A stretch of 64,000 bases of DNA from Veillonella sp. DNF00869 (GCF_001553345.1 NZ_KQ960767.1:104068-168067), one strand, 5' to 3'; positions 24,840-34,363 are shown, numbered from the stretch's first letter. The notes: generated by a model not told the origin, from the letters alone. A program made the numbers and translations.

Positions 24840-25000
24840 TGTGTATTTATGTGCGACATACCGTAGAGGTAGCATGGTAGAGGTAGCTGGTTATGTCGCA
24901 TACATATATTATTAGACCCTATAAAGGAGTTGAGGAGTTTATAATATACGTACATCACTTCACAAGAAAGAGAGTATCATAGTGTTGCTACTCTTTATGT
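24840..25000 (+). ncRNA. Structured intergenic segment, possible small RNA
   Basis: No ORF of note is in this 673-bp spacer. TGCGACATA (24852-24860) pairs with TATGTCGCA (24892-24900); the loop has a tandem GTAGAGGTAGC repeat (24863-24873 and 24877-24887) exposing AGAGGT motifs. A TATAAT-like element occurs near 24932, and AGAGTA...TACTCTTT (24971-24996) forms a terminator-like hairpin. The second symporter leader follows. A transcript is not proven. Confidence 0.35.
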
Positions 25001-25105
25001 GTAGTATAAACTAGAAGCGTCAAAAGAATGTCAAAATATAAAACTTTTTATTAAAAATTTTTTGAAAAAAGATTTTTATATTTTTTGTATACATTAATTG
25101 TACTA

Positions 25106-25204
25106 TTGTATCTCTGTAAAGGATTTGTTATAATGCTTTCTATAGAATTTTAGAATAGGTTCTGAAAGAGACATTCTGTACTTGTACACCATCGCCTCTT
25201 TTTA
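25106..25204 (+). promoter_or_regulatory. Promoter and leader of symporter 2 (duplicate of symporter 1 leader)
   Basis: TTGTAT (25106-25111), 17 bp, TATAAT (25129-25134); palindrome TTCTATAGAA (25138-25147); hairpin AAAGAG (25165-25170) with CTCTTT (25196-25201), inner TGTAC-TT-GTACA (25177-25188), T run. Order and spacing equal those at 23123, though base identity outside the motifs is modest. Confidence 0.65.
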
Positions 25205-25249
25205 TATAACCTAAGCAAGTATTGGTATGTAAAAAGGAGATTCTATACT

Positions 25250-26557
25250 ATGTTAAAGAAAATTGGACTGTCCGGGTGGATAGGCATTGGTCTTTTGGCT
25301 GGTGTGCTAGTAGGTGCAGTGGCACCAGATTTTGCGAAACAATTAAAACCTTTAGGTGATGTATTTATTCGCATGATTAAAATGATTGTAGTCCCTTTAA
25401 TTTTTAGCTCCCTAGTAATGGGTATCGCTGGGACAGGGGATTTTAAAAAATTAGGCCGTCTTGGGGGAAAAGCGATTCTATGGTTTGAATTAGCTACTAC
25501 ATTGGCGTTATTTATTGCATTGTTTGCTGTGAATGTAGTAGAACCCGGAGTGGGTGTGAATTTGACAGCTAGTGGTGGCGCTACGGATATCGTTAACAAA
25601 GCAGCCTCTAAAGGTCAAATGGACCATGTGCAAATGTTAGTGAATATTATTCCAACAAATATTATTGACGCCATGGCTCGTGGAGATATGTTACAAATTA
25701 TCTTCTTTAGCTGTATGTTTGCTATTGCAGCAGCAAGTTTGGGTAAAGAGGGAAAACAAATTGTAGACTTATCAAAAAGTATAGCCCACATCATGTTTAG
25801 AGTAACCCATTATGTCATGTATATTTCTCCTATCGGTATTCTTGGTGCTATTGCGTATACAGTTGGTGCCTTTGGGGTTGAAATGCTGATTCCATTATTA
25901 AAATTAGTATTTACTTTATATGCCGGGCTAATTGTGTTCCTTGCCATCGTATTGGGTATCGCATCGGCTTTAACAAAAGTGAACTTATTTAAATTATTCA
26001 TCGCATTGAAAGAGCCGACTATTTTAGCGTTTACCACAGCCGCATCAGAGGCAGCATTACCAATTGCTATGGAGAAATTGAAAAAGATGGGGATTCCCAA
26101 TCATATTGTAAGCTTCGTACTTCCCTTGGGATATACATTTAACTTAGATGGCTCTACGCTGTACTCTGCATTGGCGGTTGTCTTTATTGCACAAGTCTAT
26201 GGTGTTCCATTTCCGATTGATCAACAAATTTTAATGATGATTACGTTGATGTTGTCCACTAAAGGAATTGCAGGGGTACCAGGTGGCTCCTTAATTGTGG
26301 TGGCAGCTACAAGTGCAGCCTTTGGACTGCCAGTGGAAGGCTTAGCTTTAATTTTGGGGATAGACCGTGTGTTAGATATGGGTCGTACCGTATGTAACTT
26401 GTTAGGTAATTGCATCGCTGCAGCTATTGTGGGGCGATGGGAACAAGAAGTATCTGCAGAAGATTTAAAACGATATATAGATCACCCACTAACAGATGAA
26501 GAAGTATCGGCTCTAGAACAAAAACATTTGGAAGCTATGGCAGATGCGCATGCATAA
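25250..26557 (+). CDS. Sodium/proton-dicarboxylate (DAACS) symporter 2
   Basis: A 435-residue tandem paralogue of symporter 1, very similar throughout, including AFTTAASEAALPIAMEKL (HP1), GYTFNLDGSTLYSALA (TM7), GIAGVPGGSLIVVA (HP2) and LGIDRVLDMGRTVCNLLGNCIAAA (TM8). Differences cluster in TM4-TM5 (TLYAGLIVFLAIVLGIASAL against TLYGGLALFLILIIAIASFF) and at TM8, where M-A-R becomes M-G-R and LSGNC becomes LLGNC. This suggests altered substrate preference. Its leader duplicates that of symporter 1, so the pair likely arose by duplication of gene plus regulation. Confidence 0.9.
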   Translation: MLKKIGLSGWIGIGLLAGVLVGAVAPDFAKQLKPLGDVFIRMIKMIVVPLIFSSLVMGIAGTGDFKKLGRLGGKAILWFELATTLALFIALFAVNVVEPGVGVNLTASGGATDIVNKAASKGQMDHVQMLVNIIPTNIIDAMARGDMLQIIFFSCMFAIAAASLGKEGKQIVDLSKSIAHIMFRVTHYVMYISPIGILGAIAYTVGAFGVEMLIPLLKLVFTLYAGLIVFLAIVLGIASALTKVNLFKLFIALKEPTILAFTTAASEAALPIAMEKLKKMGIPNHIVSFVLPLGYTFNLDGSTLYSALAVVFIAQVYGVPFPIDQQILMMITLMLSTKGIAGVPGGSLIVVAATSAAFGLPVEGLALILGIDRVLDMGRTVCNLLGNCIAAAIVGRWEQEVSAEDLKRYIDHPLTDEEVSALEQKHLEAMADAHA

Positions 26558-26569
26558 TAGAATGTAAAT

Positions 26570-26612
26570 AAACACCATATATACCAGTTCTGGATATATG
26601 GTGTTTTTTTAT
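26570..26612 (+). terminator. Terminator of symporter 2
   Basis: AAACACCATATAT pairs with ATATATGGTGTTT around CAG/CTG, then seven T residues. Confidence 0.88.
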
Positions 26613-26812
26613 AACTTGTTATAGAAAAGGAAAGTGCTTTAAGTGTAATTATTGATAGACGAAATATGGTAAATCGTTGTATGATGTTCGTAATAGACTA
26701 TTTCTTTACTATAGTACTAGTGAAAAGTGTTGGAATTCTTGAACAGTAAAGAATTGCTGTAACCTGCGTTATGGTCATGCAAGTGCATAGCGATGTATAA
26801 GGAGGGAAACTC

Positions 26813-28483
26813 ATGTTAAGTGATATTGAAATTGCCCAACAGGCACAAATGGAACCTATTGTGGAAATTGCAAAACGATGCAATTTAGCAGAAGATGAAT
26901 TAGAATTATATGGAAAATATAAAGCAAAAGTGTCCTTTGATGCGATGGAACGATTACAGGATACACCGAATGGTAAGCTGGTACTAGTTACAGCCATCAC
27001 ACCTACACCAGCAGGAGAAGGCAAGTCTACCACTACTATCGGATTGACACAAGCTTTACAACAAATTGGTGTGAACAGTATTGCTGTATTGCGCGAACCA
27101 TCCTTAGGACCAGTATTCGGTGTCAAGGGTGGTGCTGCTGGTGGTGGTTATGCGCAGGTAGTGCCAATGGAAGATATTAATCTTCATTTTACAGGGGATA
27201 TGCATGCCATAACGGCAGCTAATAACTTGTTATCAGCAATGATTGATAATCATATTTTCCAAGGTAATGCACTACAAATCGATGTGCGTCGTATTAGTTG
27301 GAAACGCGTATTAGATATGAATGATCGTGCTTTACGTAATGTGGTCATTGGCATGGGTGGCCCTATGAGTGGTGTACCAAGGGAAGATCATTTCATGATT
27401 ACAGTAGCCTCTGAAATCATGGCTATTTTATGCTTGGCTCGTGATTTAGAAGATTTAAAAGCACGATTTGGTCGTATTGTAATTGGTACAAACCTATCTG
27501 GAGACCCTGTATTTGTTCATCAATTAGGTTGTGAAGGAGCGATGGCGTTACTCATGAAAGATGCTATCAAACCTAACTTAGTACAAACGTTAGAACATAC
27601 ACCAGTATTGATCCATGGTGGTCCATTTGCGAATATTGCCCATGGATGTAACTCTATCATTGCTACCAAGCTAGGATTAAAATTAGGCGATGTAGTCATT
27701 ACAGAAGCGGGATTTGGGGCGGATTTAGGAGCAGAGAAATTCTTACATATTAAGTGTCATTATGGAGATATCTTCCCTGATGCAGTGGTCATCGTAGCCA
27801 CTATCCGTGCCTTAAAAATGCATGGAGGAGTGCCAAAATCAGAGTTGACCAAAGAAAATGTAAAAGCACTAGAACGAGGCTTTGTGAATTTAGGGAAACA
27901 AATCGCCAATATGAGAGCCTTTGGGTTACCAGTATTAGTGAGTATTAATAAATTTGCTACGGATACACCAGCTGAAATCGATGCATTATTGCAATTATGT
28001 GATCATTACGGTGTAGATGTAAGCCTTAATGAATGCTGGGAAAAAGGTGGAGCCGGCGGTATTGATATGGCAAAACAAGTGATGGGTATGCTTGAAGGAA
28101 CAGATATCAAGCCAACTGCTTTATACGATGTGAAAGATAGTATTCCTAATAAGTTAACGGCTATTGTAAAAGAAATTTATGGTGGCAATGGTGTAGAATT
28201 TACCAGTGCAGCGAAAAAGCAAATTGCTCAATTGGAAGAATGGGGATTGGCAGACTTACCGGTATGTGTGGCAAAAACACAATATTCCTTAAGTGATAAT
28301 CCGGAGTTACTAGGAGCCCCTACAGACTTTACGATTACTGTGCAAGATGTACGAATTGCCAATGGGGCTGGATTTATTGTGTGTCAAACAAGCAATATTA
28401 TGGTCATGCCAGGGTTACCGAAACAACCAGCCGCTCTTGGTATGGATGTAACAGCAGAAGGGACTATTAAAGGATTGTTTTAG
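26813..28483 (+). CDS. fhs: Formate-tetrahydrofolate ligase
   Basis: ATP-dependent joining of formate and THF to 10-formyl-THF; run in reverse it makes ATP during fermentation of histidine, glycine or purines. The 556-residue length and motifs are typical: P-loop [16 protein letters not shown] (about residues 62-77), [22 protein letters not shown], and [18 protein letters not shown]. Start follows AAGGAGGG. The gene for a formimino-THF cyclodeaminase begins eight bases after its stop, supporting a role in formimino-folate breakdown rather than pure biosynthesis. Confidence 0.96.
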   Translation: MLSDIEIAQQAQMEPIVEIAKRCNLAEDELELYGKYKAKVSFDAMERLQDTPNGKLVLVTAITPTPAGEGKSTTTIGLTQALQQIGVNSIAVLREPSLGPVFGVKGGAAGGGYAQVVPMEDINLHFTGDMHAITAANNLLSAMIDNHIFQGNALQIDVRRISWKRVLDMNDRALRNVVIGMGGPMSGVPREDHFMITVASEIMAILCLARDLEDLKARFGRIVIGTNLSGDPVFVHQLGCEGAMALLMKDAIKPNLVQTLEHTPVLIHGGPFANIAHGCNSIIATKLGLKLGDVVITEAGFGADLGAEKFLHIKCHYGDIFPDAVVIVATIRALKMHGGVPKSELTKENVKALERGFVNLGKQIANMRAFGLPVLVSINKFATDTPAEIDALLQLCDHYGVDVSLNECWEKGGAGGIDMAKQVMGMLEGTDIKPTALYDVKDSIPNKLTAIVKEIYGGNGVEFTSAAKKQIAQLEEWGLADLPVCVAKTQYSLSDNPELLGAPTDFTITVQDVRIANGAGFIVCQTSNIMVMPGLPKQPAALGMDVTAEGTIKGLF

Positions 28484-28491
28484 GAGGAATG

Positions 28492-29112
28492 ATGGAATTA
28501 CATAACGCATCTGTATTAGAGTTTATTCGTGACCTTGGTTCTAGTGCACCAGCCCCAGGAGGTGGCAGTGTGGCGGCGATGAATGGCGCTATGGCGGCCG
28601 CTTTAATTGAAATGGTAGCGAATTTAACAATTGGGAATGCAAAATACGAAGCGGTCCATGAGGAGATGAAGGCTATTCAAAAAGAAGTAAGCCAAGTCAA
28701 AGAAGACTTTGTTCACTATATTAATAAAGATAGTGCTGCTTTTATGGAGTTAATGGGAGCTTTCAAATTACCAAAAGAAACAGATGAAGAAAAAGTATTT
28801 CGTAAAGCTGAAATACAACGTACCACGAAACAAGCAGCCTTAGTGCCTTATGAAATTGGTAAATTAGCATATACTTTATTACCCTTGACGGAAACAGTCA
28901 TTGTAAAAGGAAATACCAATGCCATTACGGATGGGATGATTGCTGTGATTAATGCAAGAGCTGCTGTAAAGAGTGCCTTTTTAAATGTGAAAATCAATTT
29001 AGGTTCTATACAAGATGCAGAGTTTGTGAAACAATTGGCAGATAGCATGGAAGAGATAGAAGCTGTGTTAGATACAGAGGAACAACGATTGTTAGGTCTT
29101 GCTAAGGTATAA
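28492..29112 (+). CDS. fchA: Formiminotetrahydrofolate cyclodeaminase family protein
   Basis: The 206-residue helical protein matches the FTCD_C family. It begins with an N-terminal glycine-rich APAPGGGSVAAMNGAMAAAL that forms the folate pocket, followed by long helices with KYEAVHEEMKAIQKEV and DSAAFMELMGAFKLPKETDEEK. It releases ammonia from 5-formimino-THF to give 5,10-methenyl-THF. The start at 28492 is preferred over 28489 since AGGAGG ends at 28487. With fhs it could convert a formimino group into formate plus ATP, given FolD elsewhere. Confidence 0.88.
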   Translation: MELHNASVLEFIRDLGSSAPAPGGGSVAAMNGAMAAALIEMVANLTIGNAKYEAVHEEMKAIQKEVSQVKEDFVHYINKDSAAFMELMGAFKLPKETDEEKVFRKAEIQRTTKQAALVPYEIGKLAYTLLPLTETVIVKGNTNAITDGMIAVINARAAVKSAFLNVKINLGSIQDAEFVKQLADSMEEIEAVLDTEEQRLLGLAKV

Positions 29113-29142
29113 GACCGATCACAATGAAATGAAGGAAATCAT

Positions 29143-32100
29143 ATGGGGATAGAAATTCATTTATTAGGGACACCACGGATACAAGTAGATGGGAAAGATA
29201 TCTTTTTTACTTATGGAAAAGTACAAGCGCTCATTTATTATATGGTGGTAAAAGGAGTAGCCCTCCGAGATGAAATTAGCGGTTTATTGTGGCCTGAAAA
29301 ATCGGAGGTCAATGCCAGAAAAAACTTAAGAAATGCCATTTATGAGGCAAAAAAGCTATTGGGGGCAGATGTATTTGTATCACCGAGGAACGCTGTATTA
29401 CAATGGAATCCTACGGCACAAATCTATGTGGATGTACATCAATTTCAAAGGAACCCTAAACAATATATAGATATTTACAAAGGGGAATTTTTACAAGGAT
29501 TTTATGTAAAAGATGCAGTGGCTTATGAAGATTGGTATTTAGGGGAACGAAGTCGTCTTAAATCTATGTACATGGAGGCGGTCTATGATTTAGTAGATGC
29601 AGGGATTGAGGAAAAAAATATCGCCTGTATTGAGCGATATATTCCTGTCCTATTGTCCTATGACCCCTATAACGAAGAGCGATTTAGTGCGATTTTGGAA
29701 CTGATTATGAGCCAAGGTTTCACGACTATGGGGAAACAATTATACCATCAACTACAATGTATTTACGCAGATGATTTAGATGAAAGTGTACCTAACTCTC
29801 TTCGAGAAGCTATGCATTTATCAAAGACACAAAAACAAGAGGCGGTGTCCTTTGTAGAACATACGATGTTGAAGGGCCGTGATGCAGAAGCAGGAGAGGT
29901 GCAGAAGTATTTGCACTTCTTTGAAGATACTCCCTTAGCTTTGCGTATCACAGGAGACATTGGAAGCGGTAAAACGAGCCTCGTAGAATATATACGAGAT
30001 AAAGTAGAGCCCTACCGATGTGTGTTAGATAGCCAATGTTATGAAGAGGAACAAGGCTTACTATTGCATGCGTGGATTCCTATTGTAGGAAAGATACTGG
30101 AAGAAATCGAATTACAAGGTCTGGAAAACATCGAATTACGGCGTATTTATGAAATCTTTCCACAGTTAGATAGACGTATGGCTCGAGACTTGGGCTTTTT
30201 AGAAGTAACGGAAGCATTGCCTTTTGATGTAGTGTACCAAGCAGTATCAAATCTGCTAGAACAGGTGTCGGAAGAAATTCCTTTTACATTGATTTTTGAG
30301 GATGTGCAATGGATGGACTCCTTAAGTTTTTCTTTATTGAGTTTATTGCTGTTACATCATAGGTCTGAACGGCTTATGATGATTGTCACTGATGTAGAGG
30401 AAGTAAAAGGCATGCATCAACGAACCTTGCAAAGTTTAGAACAGCAGAAAGCATTGCAAAGTATTTCCTTGTTGCCTTTACCAGATGAGCGGATGCGAGC
30501 TTTTATCTTAGACCGAGAACCTACGTTACAGGATACAGATATAGTGGATCAATTAGTGGAAGTCAGTCGAGGCAATCTGTTAGTGCTGATAGAAAGCATG
30601 CAACTATGGAAAGAATATGGTTCCATTTATGGTTTGACTAAAGATATGGAACTGCTCTATAGCAAGAAATGCGATACTTTATCTGAAGAAGAACGTAAAT
30701 TGGCAGAGTTTATCAGTTTATTCTATAATGAAGCACCATTAGGGATGATTGAACAATATATGGGCTTGGACAAACTACGTCTGTTGCAAACTTTAGAGGA
30801 GTTGGAAAGAAAGGGATTCATTGATTACCGTACACAACATGGTGAAGTGCAATATAGTTTAAAGCAATTCAAGTGCAAAGAGTATTTACGAGATCAAATG
30901 GCTATCGATCGCCGTCAAATTTTGCATGCCTATTTGGGGGAAGCCTGGGAAAAACGGTTAACACACTCCAAGGAAGATATGATTCGCTATAAGCAACTAG
31001 AATTTCATTTTCGTGAAGCAGGACAATACCAAAAAGCTTTAATGTATAAATTAAAATCTTTTATGCATTATTTAAACTTTAATAAAGATGCCTCTCCAGA
31101 ACTTGGCGTAGGGGAATTATCTTCTGTCTATGCAGGGTATTTTATGGGAGAAGTAACGGGTAAAGCCTTGCAGGAAATAGAAGATGAGTTAGCTCATGTG
31201 TACACATTGTATGGAGATGTGCCAGAGGTGCGGGCCTTAGAATTGCCTTACCTATACGGAGCAGGTAAATATTACATGAGTATCGGTGATAAGGAGCGAG
31301 GTTTAGGATACTTTCAAGAATTATTAGAGGAAAGTACGGAACAAGAAGCATCGAATTATAAGTTGAAAGCCTATAAAGAGATGATTTATTATCACTTGCA
31401 AATGCGTCATATTCTAGAGATACATCAATATACTACAAAGGCTCTTGCGTTGGCAGAGCAGTACCATTTCAAAAAGGAGATTGGGGTTATATTAAGACTG
31501 AAAGCGTTGGCTTTCATTATGGAAGGTCAGCCAGAACAGGCCATTCCTCTCCTAGAGGAATCTATACGCTTATTCTCGGTAACCCAAACTGTGGCTCGCA
31601 GATATGCTATTAATATCGGGGCGGCCTATAACTACTTAGGAGATATTGAAAAAAGTCGGTCTCGTCTGGAGACGGCATTAGAGATGTACCAAAAAGCACT
31701 GGACTATTGTGATCAAACGGAACTATATAGTTCATGGATTGTATTTGCCACCAATGCAGGTATGACAGCTTTTGCATTGCAGCAATATGAATTAGCATTT
31801 ACCTATTTTCAAAAATCTTATGAATTATGCTTGCAATATACCATAAGTCGACGAAGACCGACTATTGAGGCATACCTTGGTTTGTTAGCCCGAATTAAAG
31901 GAGATACGCAGACAGCTGTATCCTATTTGGAATCTGCCCAATCTCATGGTGTAGTAGAGCAACATGGACAAGAAGTTGGTCGTGTGCATTGGGCTATTTG
32001 TTTCCTCAAAACTGAGTATCCTAGTGCAGAGGTGGATCAAGCTTTTTCTAAAAGTTTGGCTACCTATGGTACAATAGCATTGCAACAATTAGATGGCTAT

Positions 32101-32151
32101 GGAGATGTGTGGGAACGAACGTACCTGGAACAGTTGCTCCAAGCTGAGTAA
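29143..32151 (+). CDS. SARP/BTAD-type ATPase-TPR transcriptional regulator
   Basis: A 1002-residue regulator. Residues 1-95 form an OmpR-like winged helix of the SARP type (IEIHLLGTPRIQVDGKDI; LRDEISGLLWPE; ARKNLRNAIYEAKKLLG). About 95-235 is the BTAD helical domain (DVHQFQRNP, YLGERSRLKSMYMEAVYDL). An AAA/STAND ATPase follows with P-loop ITGDIGSGKTSL (about 270-280) and Walker B FTLIFEDVQWMDSL. The C-terminal half is TPR-like repeats. Such proteins act as local activators of catabolic or secondary clusters. Between fchA and the transporter, it probably senses the substrate of this unit. Start follows GAAGGAA. Confidence 0.88.
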   Translation: MGIEIHLLGTPRIQVDGKDIFFTYGKVQALIYYMVVKGVALRDEISGLLWPEKSEVNARKNLRNAIYEAKKLLGADVFVSPRNAVLQWNPTAQIYVDVHQFQRNPKQYIDIYKGEFLQGFYVKDAVAYEDWYLGERSRLKSMYMEAVYDLVDAGIEEKNIACIERYIPVLLSYDPYNEERFSAILELIMSQGFTTMGKQLYHQLQCIYADDLDESVPNSLREAMHLSKTQKQEAVSFVEHTMLKGRDAEAGEVQKYLHFFEDTPLALRITGDIGSGKTSLVEYIRDKVEPYRCVLDSQCYEEEQGLLLHAWIPIVGKILEEIELQGLENIELRRIYEIFPQLDRRMARDLGFLEVTEALPFDVVYQAVSNLLEQVSEEIPFTLIFEDVQWMDSLSFSLLSLLLLHHRSERLMMIVTDVEEVKGMHQRTLQSLEQQKALQSISLLPLPDERMRAFILDREPTLQDTDIVDQLVEVSRGNLLVLIESMQLWKEYGSIYGLTKDMELLYSKKCDTLSEEERKLAEFISLFYNEAPLGMIEQYMGLDKLRLLQTLEELERKGFIDYRTQHGEVQYSLKQFKCKEYLRDQMAIDRRQILHAYLGEAWEKRLTHSKEDMIRYKQLEFHFREAGQYQKALMYKLKSFMHYLNFNKDASPELGVGELSSVYAGYFMGEVTGKALQEIEDELAHVYTLYGDVPEVRALELPYLYGAGKYYMSIGDKERGLGYFQELLEESTEQEASNYKLKAYKEMIYYHLQMRHILEIHQYTTKALALAEQYHFKKEIGVILRLKALAFIMEGQPEQAIPLLEESIRLFSVTQTVARRYAINIGAAYNYLGDIEKSRSRLETALEMYQKALDYCDQTELYSSWIVFATNAGMTAFALQQYELAFTYFQKSYELCLQYTISRRRPTIEAYLGLLARIKGDTQTAVSYLESAQSHGVVEQHGQEVGRVHWAICFLKTEYPSAEVDQAFSKSLATYGTIALQQLDGYGDVWERTYLEQLLQAE

Positions 32152-32173
32152 GTACAAAAGAAGGAGATCCTAA

Positions 32174-33475
32174 ATGGATATAGTGTTAAACCCCATAGTG
32201 CTATCAGTCATCGCAATGTCGATTCTGTGTTTGCTACGATTTAACGTGTTGTTATCGGTTATCGTAGCTTCCTTAGTAGCAGGCTTGGCAGGCGGCATGA
32301 CGGTAACCACTACCATCGAATCCTTAATCGGTGGCATGGGTGGCAACTCAGAGACTGCATTTAGTTATATTTTATTGGGCGCCTTAGCCATTGTCATTGG
32401 ACGGTCTGGGCTAGCCACAGTAGTCACTAAAAAGATTACGAATATTGTAGGTACAAAAAAAGTGGCATTTACATTGCTCATCGCCTTTGTATCCTGTTTT
32501 TCACAAAACTTAATTCCTGTGCACATTGCCTTCATTCCTATTTTGATTCCACCCCTATTAGTGGTGATGAATCGTATGAAAATAGACCGTAGAGCGGTGG
32601 CGTGTGCCTTAACATTTGGTCTGAAAGCACCGTATGTATCTTTGCCAGTTGGCTTTGGTTTGCTATTCATGACCATTATCAAAGATCAAATGGTAGCTAA
32701 CGGTGTGAATGTATCGATTTCAGATATAGCTTCTGTTATGTGGATTGGTGGCATATCCATGGTGGTAGGATTATTGCTTGCCATTGTGTACTATAGTCGA
32801 AACCGTGACTATGAAGATATTGCGGTGGTGCAAGAAGAATCTACAGAGCATACAACTCGTATGACGGCGGATTGTTGGAAAGGATTAGCAGGAGCAGCAG
32901 TGGCTTTTGTGGCACAACTGTATTTTAAATCTTTACCAATTGGTGCGTTGGCAGGGTTAGCTGTATTCTTTGCTACAGGTCTTATCAAATGGTCTAAAAT
33001 GGATGAAGATGTGGATGGTGGTATTCGCATGATGGGGACCATAGCCTTTGTCATGTTGATAGCCGCAGGCTATGCAAATGTATTGCGAGAAACAAACTCT
33101 GTAGAGCATTTAGTGACAGCCACAGTATCTATTATTGATTCCAAACTAGTGGGGGCTATCGTGATGCTTATCGTTGGCTTGCTCATTACTATGGGTATCG
33201 GTACATCTTTTGGTACCATTCCGGTCATTGCATCCATATATATTCCTATGGGATTACATTTAGGTTTTTCAGTACCGGCTATCATCTTATTAATCGGTAT
33301 AGCAGCTGCATTAGGGGATGCGGGATCACCTGCATCGGATTCTACATTGGGACCTACATCGGGGCTTAATGCAGATGGACAACACAATCATATATGGGAT
33401 ACTTGCGTGCCCACATTTATATTTTATGACATTACCTTGCTAGTAGGTGGTGTTGTAGGGGCATTGCTGTTATAA
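32174..33475 (+). CDS. NhaC-like / YuiF-type transporter (putative histidine permease)
   Basis: A 433-residue membrane protein with about eleven helices of the Na+/H+ antiporter superfamily, close to Bacillus YuiF. Markers are FSYILLGALAIVIGRSGLA, FSQNLIPVHIAFIPILIPPLL, the GLKAPYVSLPVGFG loop and the C-terminal GDAGSPASDSTLGPTSGLNADGQHNHIWDT signature. YuiF relatives are annotated as putative histidine permeases. Its place after fhs-fchA and the SARP gene fits uptake of a formimino-yielding substrate such as histidine, an inference since no histidase is in the window. Confidence 0.8.
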   Translation: MDIVLNPIVLSVIAMSILCLLRFNVLLSVIVASLVAGLAGGMTVTTTIESLIGGMGGNSETAFSYILLGALAIVIGRSGLATVVTKKITNIVGTKKVAFTLLIAFVSCFSQNLIPVHIAFIPILIPPLLVVMNRMKIDRRAVACALTFGLKAPYVSLPVGFGLLFMTIIKDQMVANGVNVSISDIASVMWIGGISMVVGLLLAIVYYSRNRDYEDIAVVQEESTEHTTRMTADCWKGLAGAAVAFVAQLYFKSLPIGALAGLAVFFATGLIKWSKMDEDVDGGIRMMGTIAFVMLIAAGYANVLRETNSVEHLVTATVSIIDSKLVGAIVMLIVGLLITMGIGTSFGTIPVIASIYIPMGLHLGFSVPAIILLIGIAAALGDAGSPASDSTLGPTSGLNADGQHNHIWDTCVPTFIFYDITLLVGGVVGALLL

Positions 33476-33480
33476 TACAA

Positions 33481-33530
33481 AAAGGACTGTGGTAAAATGT
33501 AGAAATACGTTTTACTGCAGTCCTTTATAG
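33481..33530 (+). terminator. Terminator of the fhs-fchA-regulator-transporter unit
   Basis: AAAGGACTG pairs with CAGTCCTTT, inner GTAAAA/TTTTAC, then TATAG. Confidence 0.8.
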
Positions 33531-33608
33531 TATAGAATTAGTATAAGAATGATTGTGTTTCTGGTACAGATTGAGTGGAATAAAGAATAGGACGATGTAC
33601 ACAATAAA

Positions 33609-33758
33609 TTAATTAAATAGAGCGAGCAAGAAATATCCAAGTATGATGAGAACAATAATGAACAGAATTAAAGAAAAAGCAAAAATGCCGATAGATTCGA
33701 ATAACATAAATACAGTATCGATGAAAGAGATAAGGGTAGATAGAAAAAATTTAAACAT
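33609..33758 (-). CDS. Small hydrophobic membrane protein, 49 aa
   Basis: The start at 33758 follows GGAG at seven bases; an upstream in-frame ATG at 33791 lacks a site. Starting MFKFFLSTLISFID, the peptide continues with a second hydrophobic stretch (FAFSLILFIIVLIILGYFLL), giving two membrane helices. No homologue is recognised. It sits downstream of tRNA-Lys on the same strand. Possible roles include a membrane-complex accessory peptide or a type I toxin-like peptide, but no antisense features were identified. Confidence 0.5.
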   Translation of the reverse strand: MFKFFLSTLISFIDTVFMLFESIGIFAFSLILFIIVLIILGYFLLALFN

Positions 33759-33865
33759 GGGGTTACTCCGTGAACTGCGTGTATTTTTCAATTAATCAAG
33801 TAAGCTGGGGTCAAGCTGGGGTCAACTCGAAAAAGTTACGTCAATCAATTATAGTGTTACAAAAC

Positions 33866-33893
33866 AAAAGAACCGCACTGTTGTGCGGTTATA
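33866..33893 (-). terminator. Terminator of tRNA-Lys
   Basis: On the minus strand AACCGCAC-AACA-GTGCGGTT followed by CTTTT, immediately after the tRNA 3' end. Confidence 0.85.
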
Positions 33894-33897
33894 GGTG

Positions 33898-33973
33898 TGG
33901 TGGAACACCAGGGGTTCGAACCCTGGACCCTCTGATTAAGAGTCAGATGCTCTGCCAACTGAGCTAGTGTTCC
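33898..33973 (-). tRNA. tRNA-Lys (anticodon CTT)
   Basis: Minus-strand cloverleaf: acceptor GGAACAC/GTGTTCC, D-arm GCTCAGTTGGCAGAGC, anticodon stem TCTGA/TCAGA with loop CT-CTT-AA, T-arm with GGTTCGAACC, discriminator A and encoded CCA. Length 76 with CCA. It reads AAG codons. Confidence 0.93.
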
Positions 33974-34093
33974 ATGCAAGATGGTAAATTATGGTTTTAT
34001 TATAGTCCTATCATTCAATTTTGTAAATGAAAAATTTATAAATAACATAGGAAACTACTTGCTATTTAAGATGTTCTATGTAATAATATAGAG

Positions 34094-34116
34094 GTCAGGA
34101 AAAACCTGGCTTTTTT
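34094..34116 (+). terminator. Terminator-like hairpin before the rpmG operon
   Basis: GTCAGG-AAAAA-CCTGGC with six T residues; a weak six-pair stem. It may end an upstream transcript. Confidence 0.5.
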
Positions 34117-34125
34117 AGATTGCAT

Positions 34126-34154
34126 TTGACATAGGCTTCCACTTGTGGTAGTCT
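34126..34154 (+). promoter_or_regulatory. Promoter of the rpmG-secE-nusG-ribosomal operon
   Basis: TTGACA (34126-34131), 17-bp spacer ending in TGG, TAGTCT (34149-34154), an extended -10 type. Confidence 0.6.
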
Positions 34155-34213
34155 ATATTAGTATGTTTATGAAGTAATAGCCGTCTAGGCACTTTAAAGA
34201 GAGGTGTAAACTG

Positions 34214-34363
34214 ATGCGTAACGCAGTAACTATGGCTTGTACTGAATGCAAGCAACGTAACTATCAGACAAACAAAAACAAAAAAAATAACCCAGATCGT
34301 ATTGAAATGAATAAATTCTGTAAATTCTGTGGTAAACACACGTTACACCGTGAAACAAAATAA
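34214..34363 (+). CDS. rpmG: 50S ribosomal protein L33
   Basis: A 49-residue protein with two zinc-knuckle pairs ([28 protein letters not shown]), so the zinc-binding C+ form of L33. Start follows GAGGTG. It precedes secE and nusG as in most bacteria. Confidence 0.95.
   Translation: MRNAVTMACTECKQRNYQTNKNKKNNPDRIEMNKFCKFCGKHTLHRETK

Noticed and set aside
26613..26812. Possible THF or glycine riboswitch before fhs
   Set aside because: No conserved core of either riboswitch could be found.
33770..33967. A 65-codon plus-strand ORF overlapping tRNA-Lys
   Set aside because: It runs through the tRNA and its terminator in antisense; a possible integrase C-terminal relic (S-W-G-Q-A-G-V) is too short to support.
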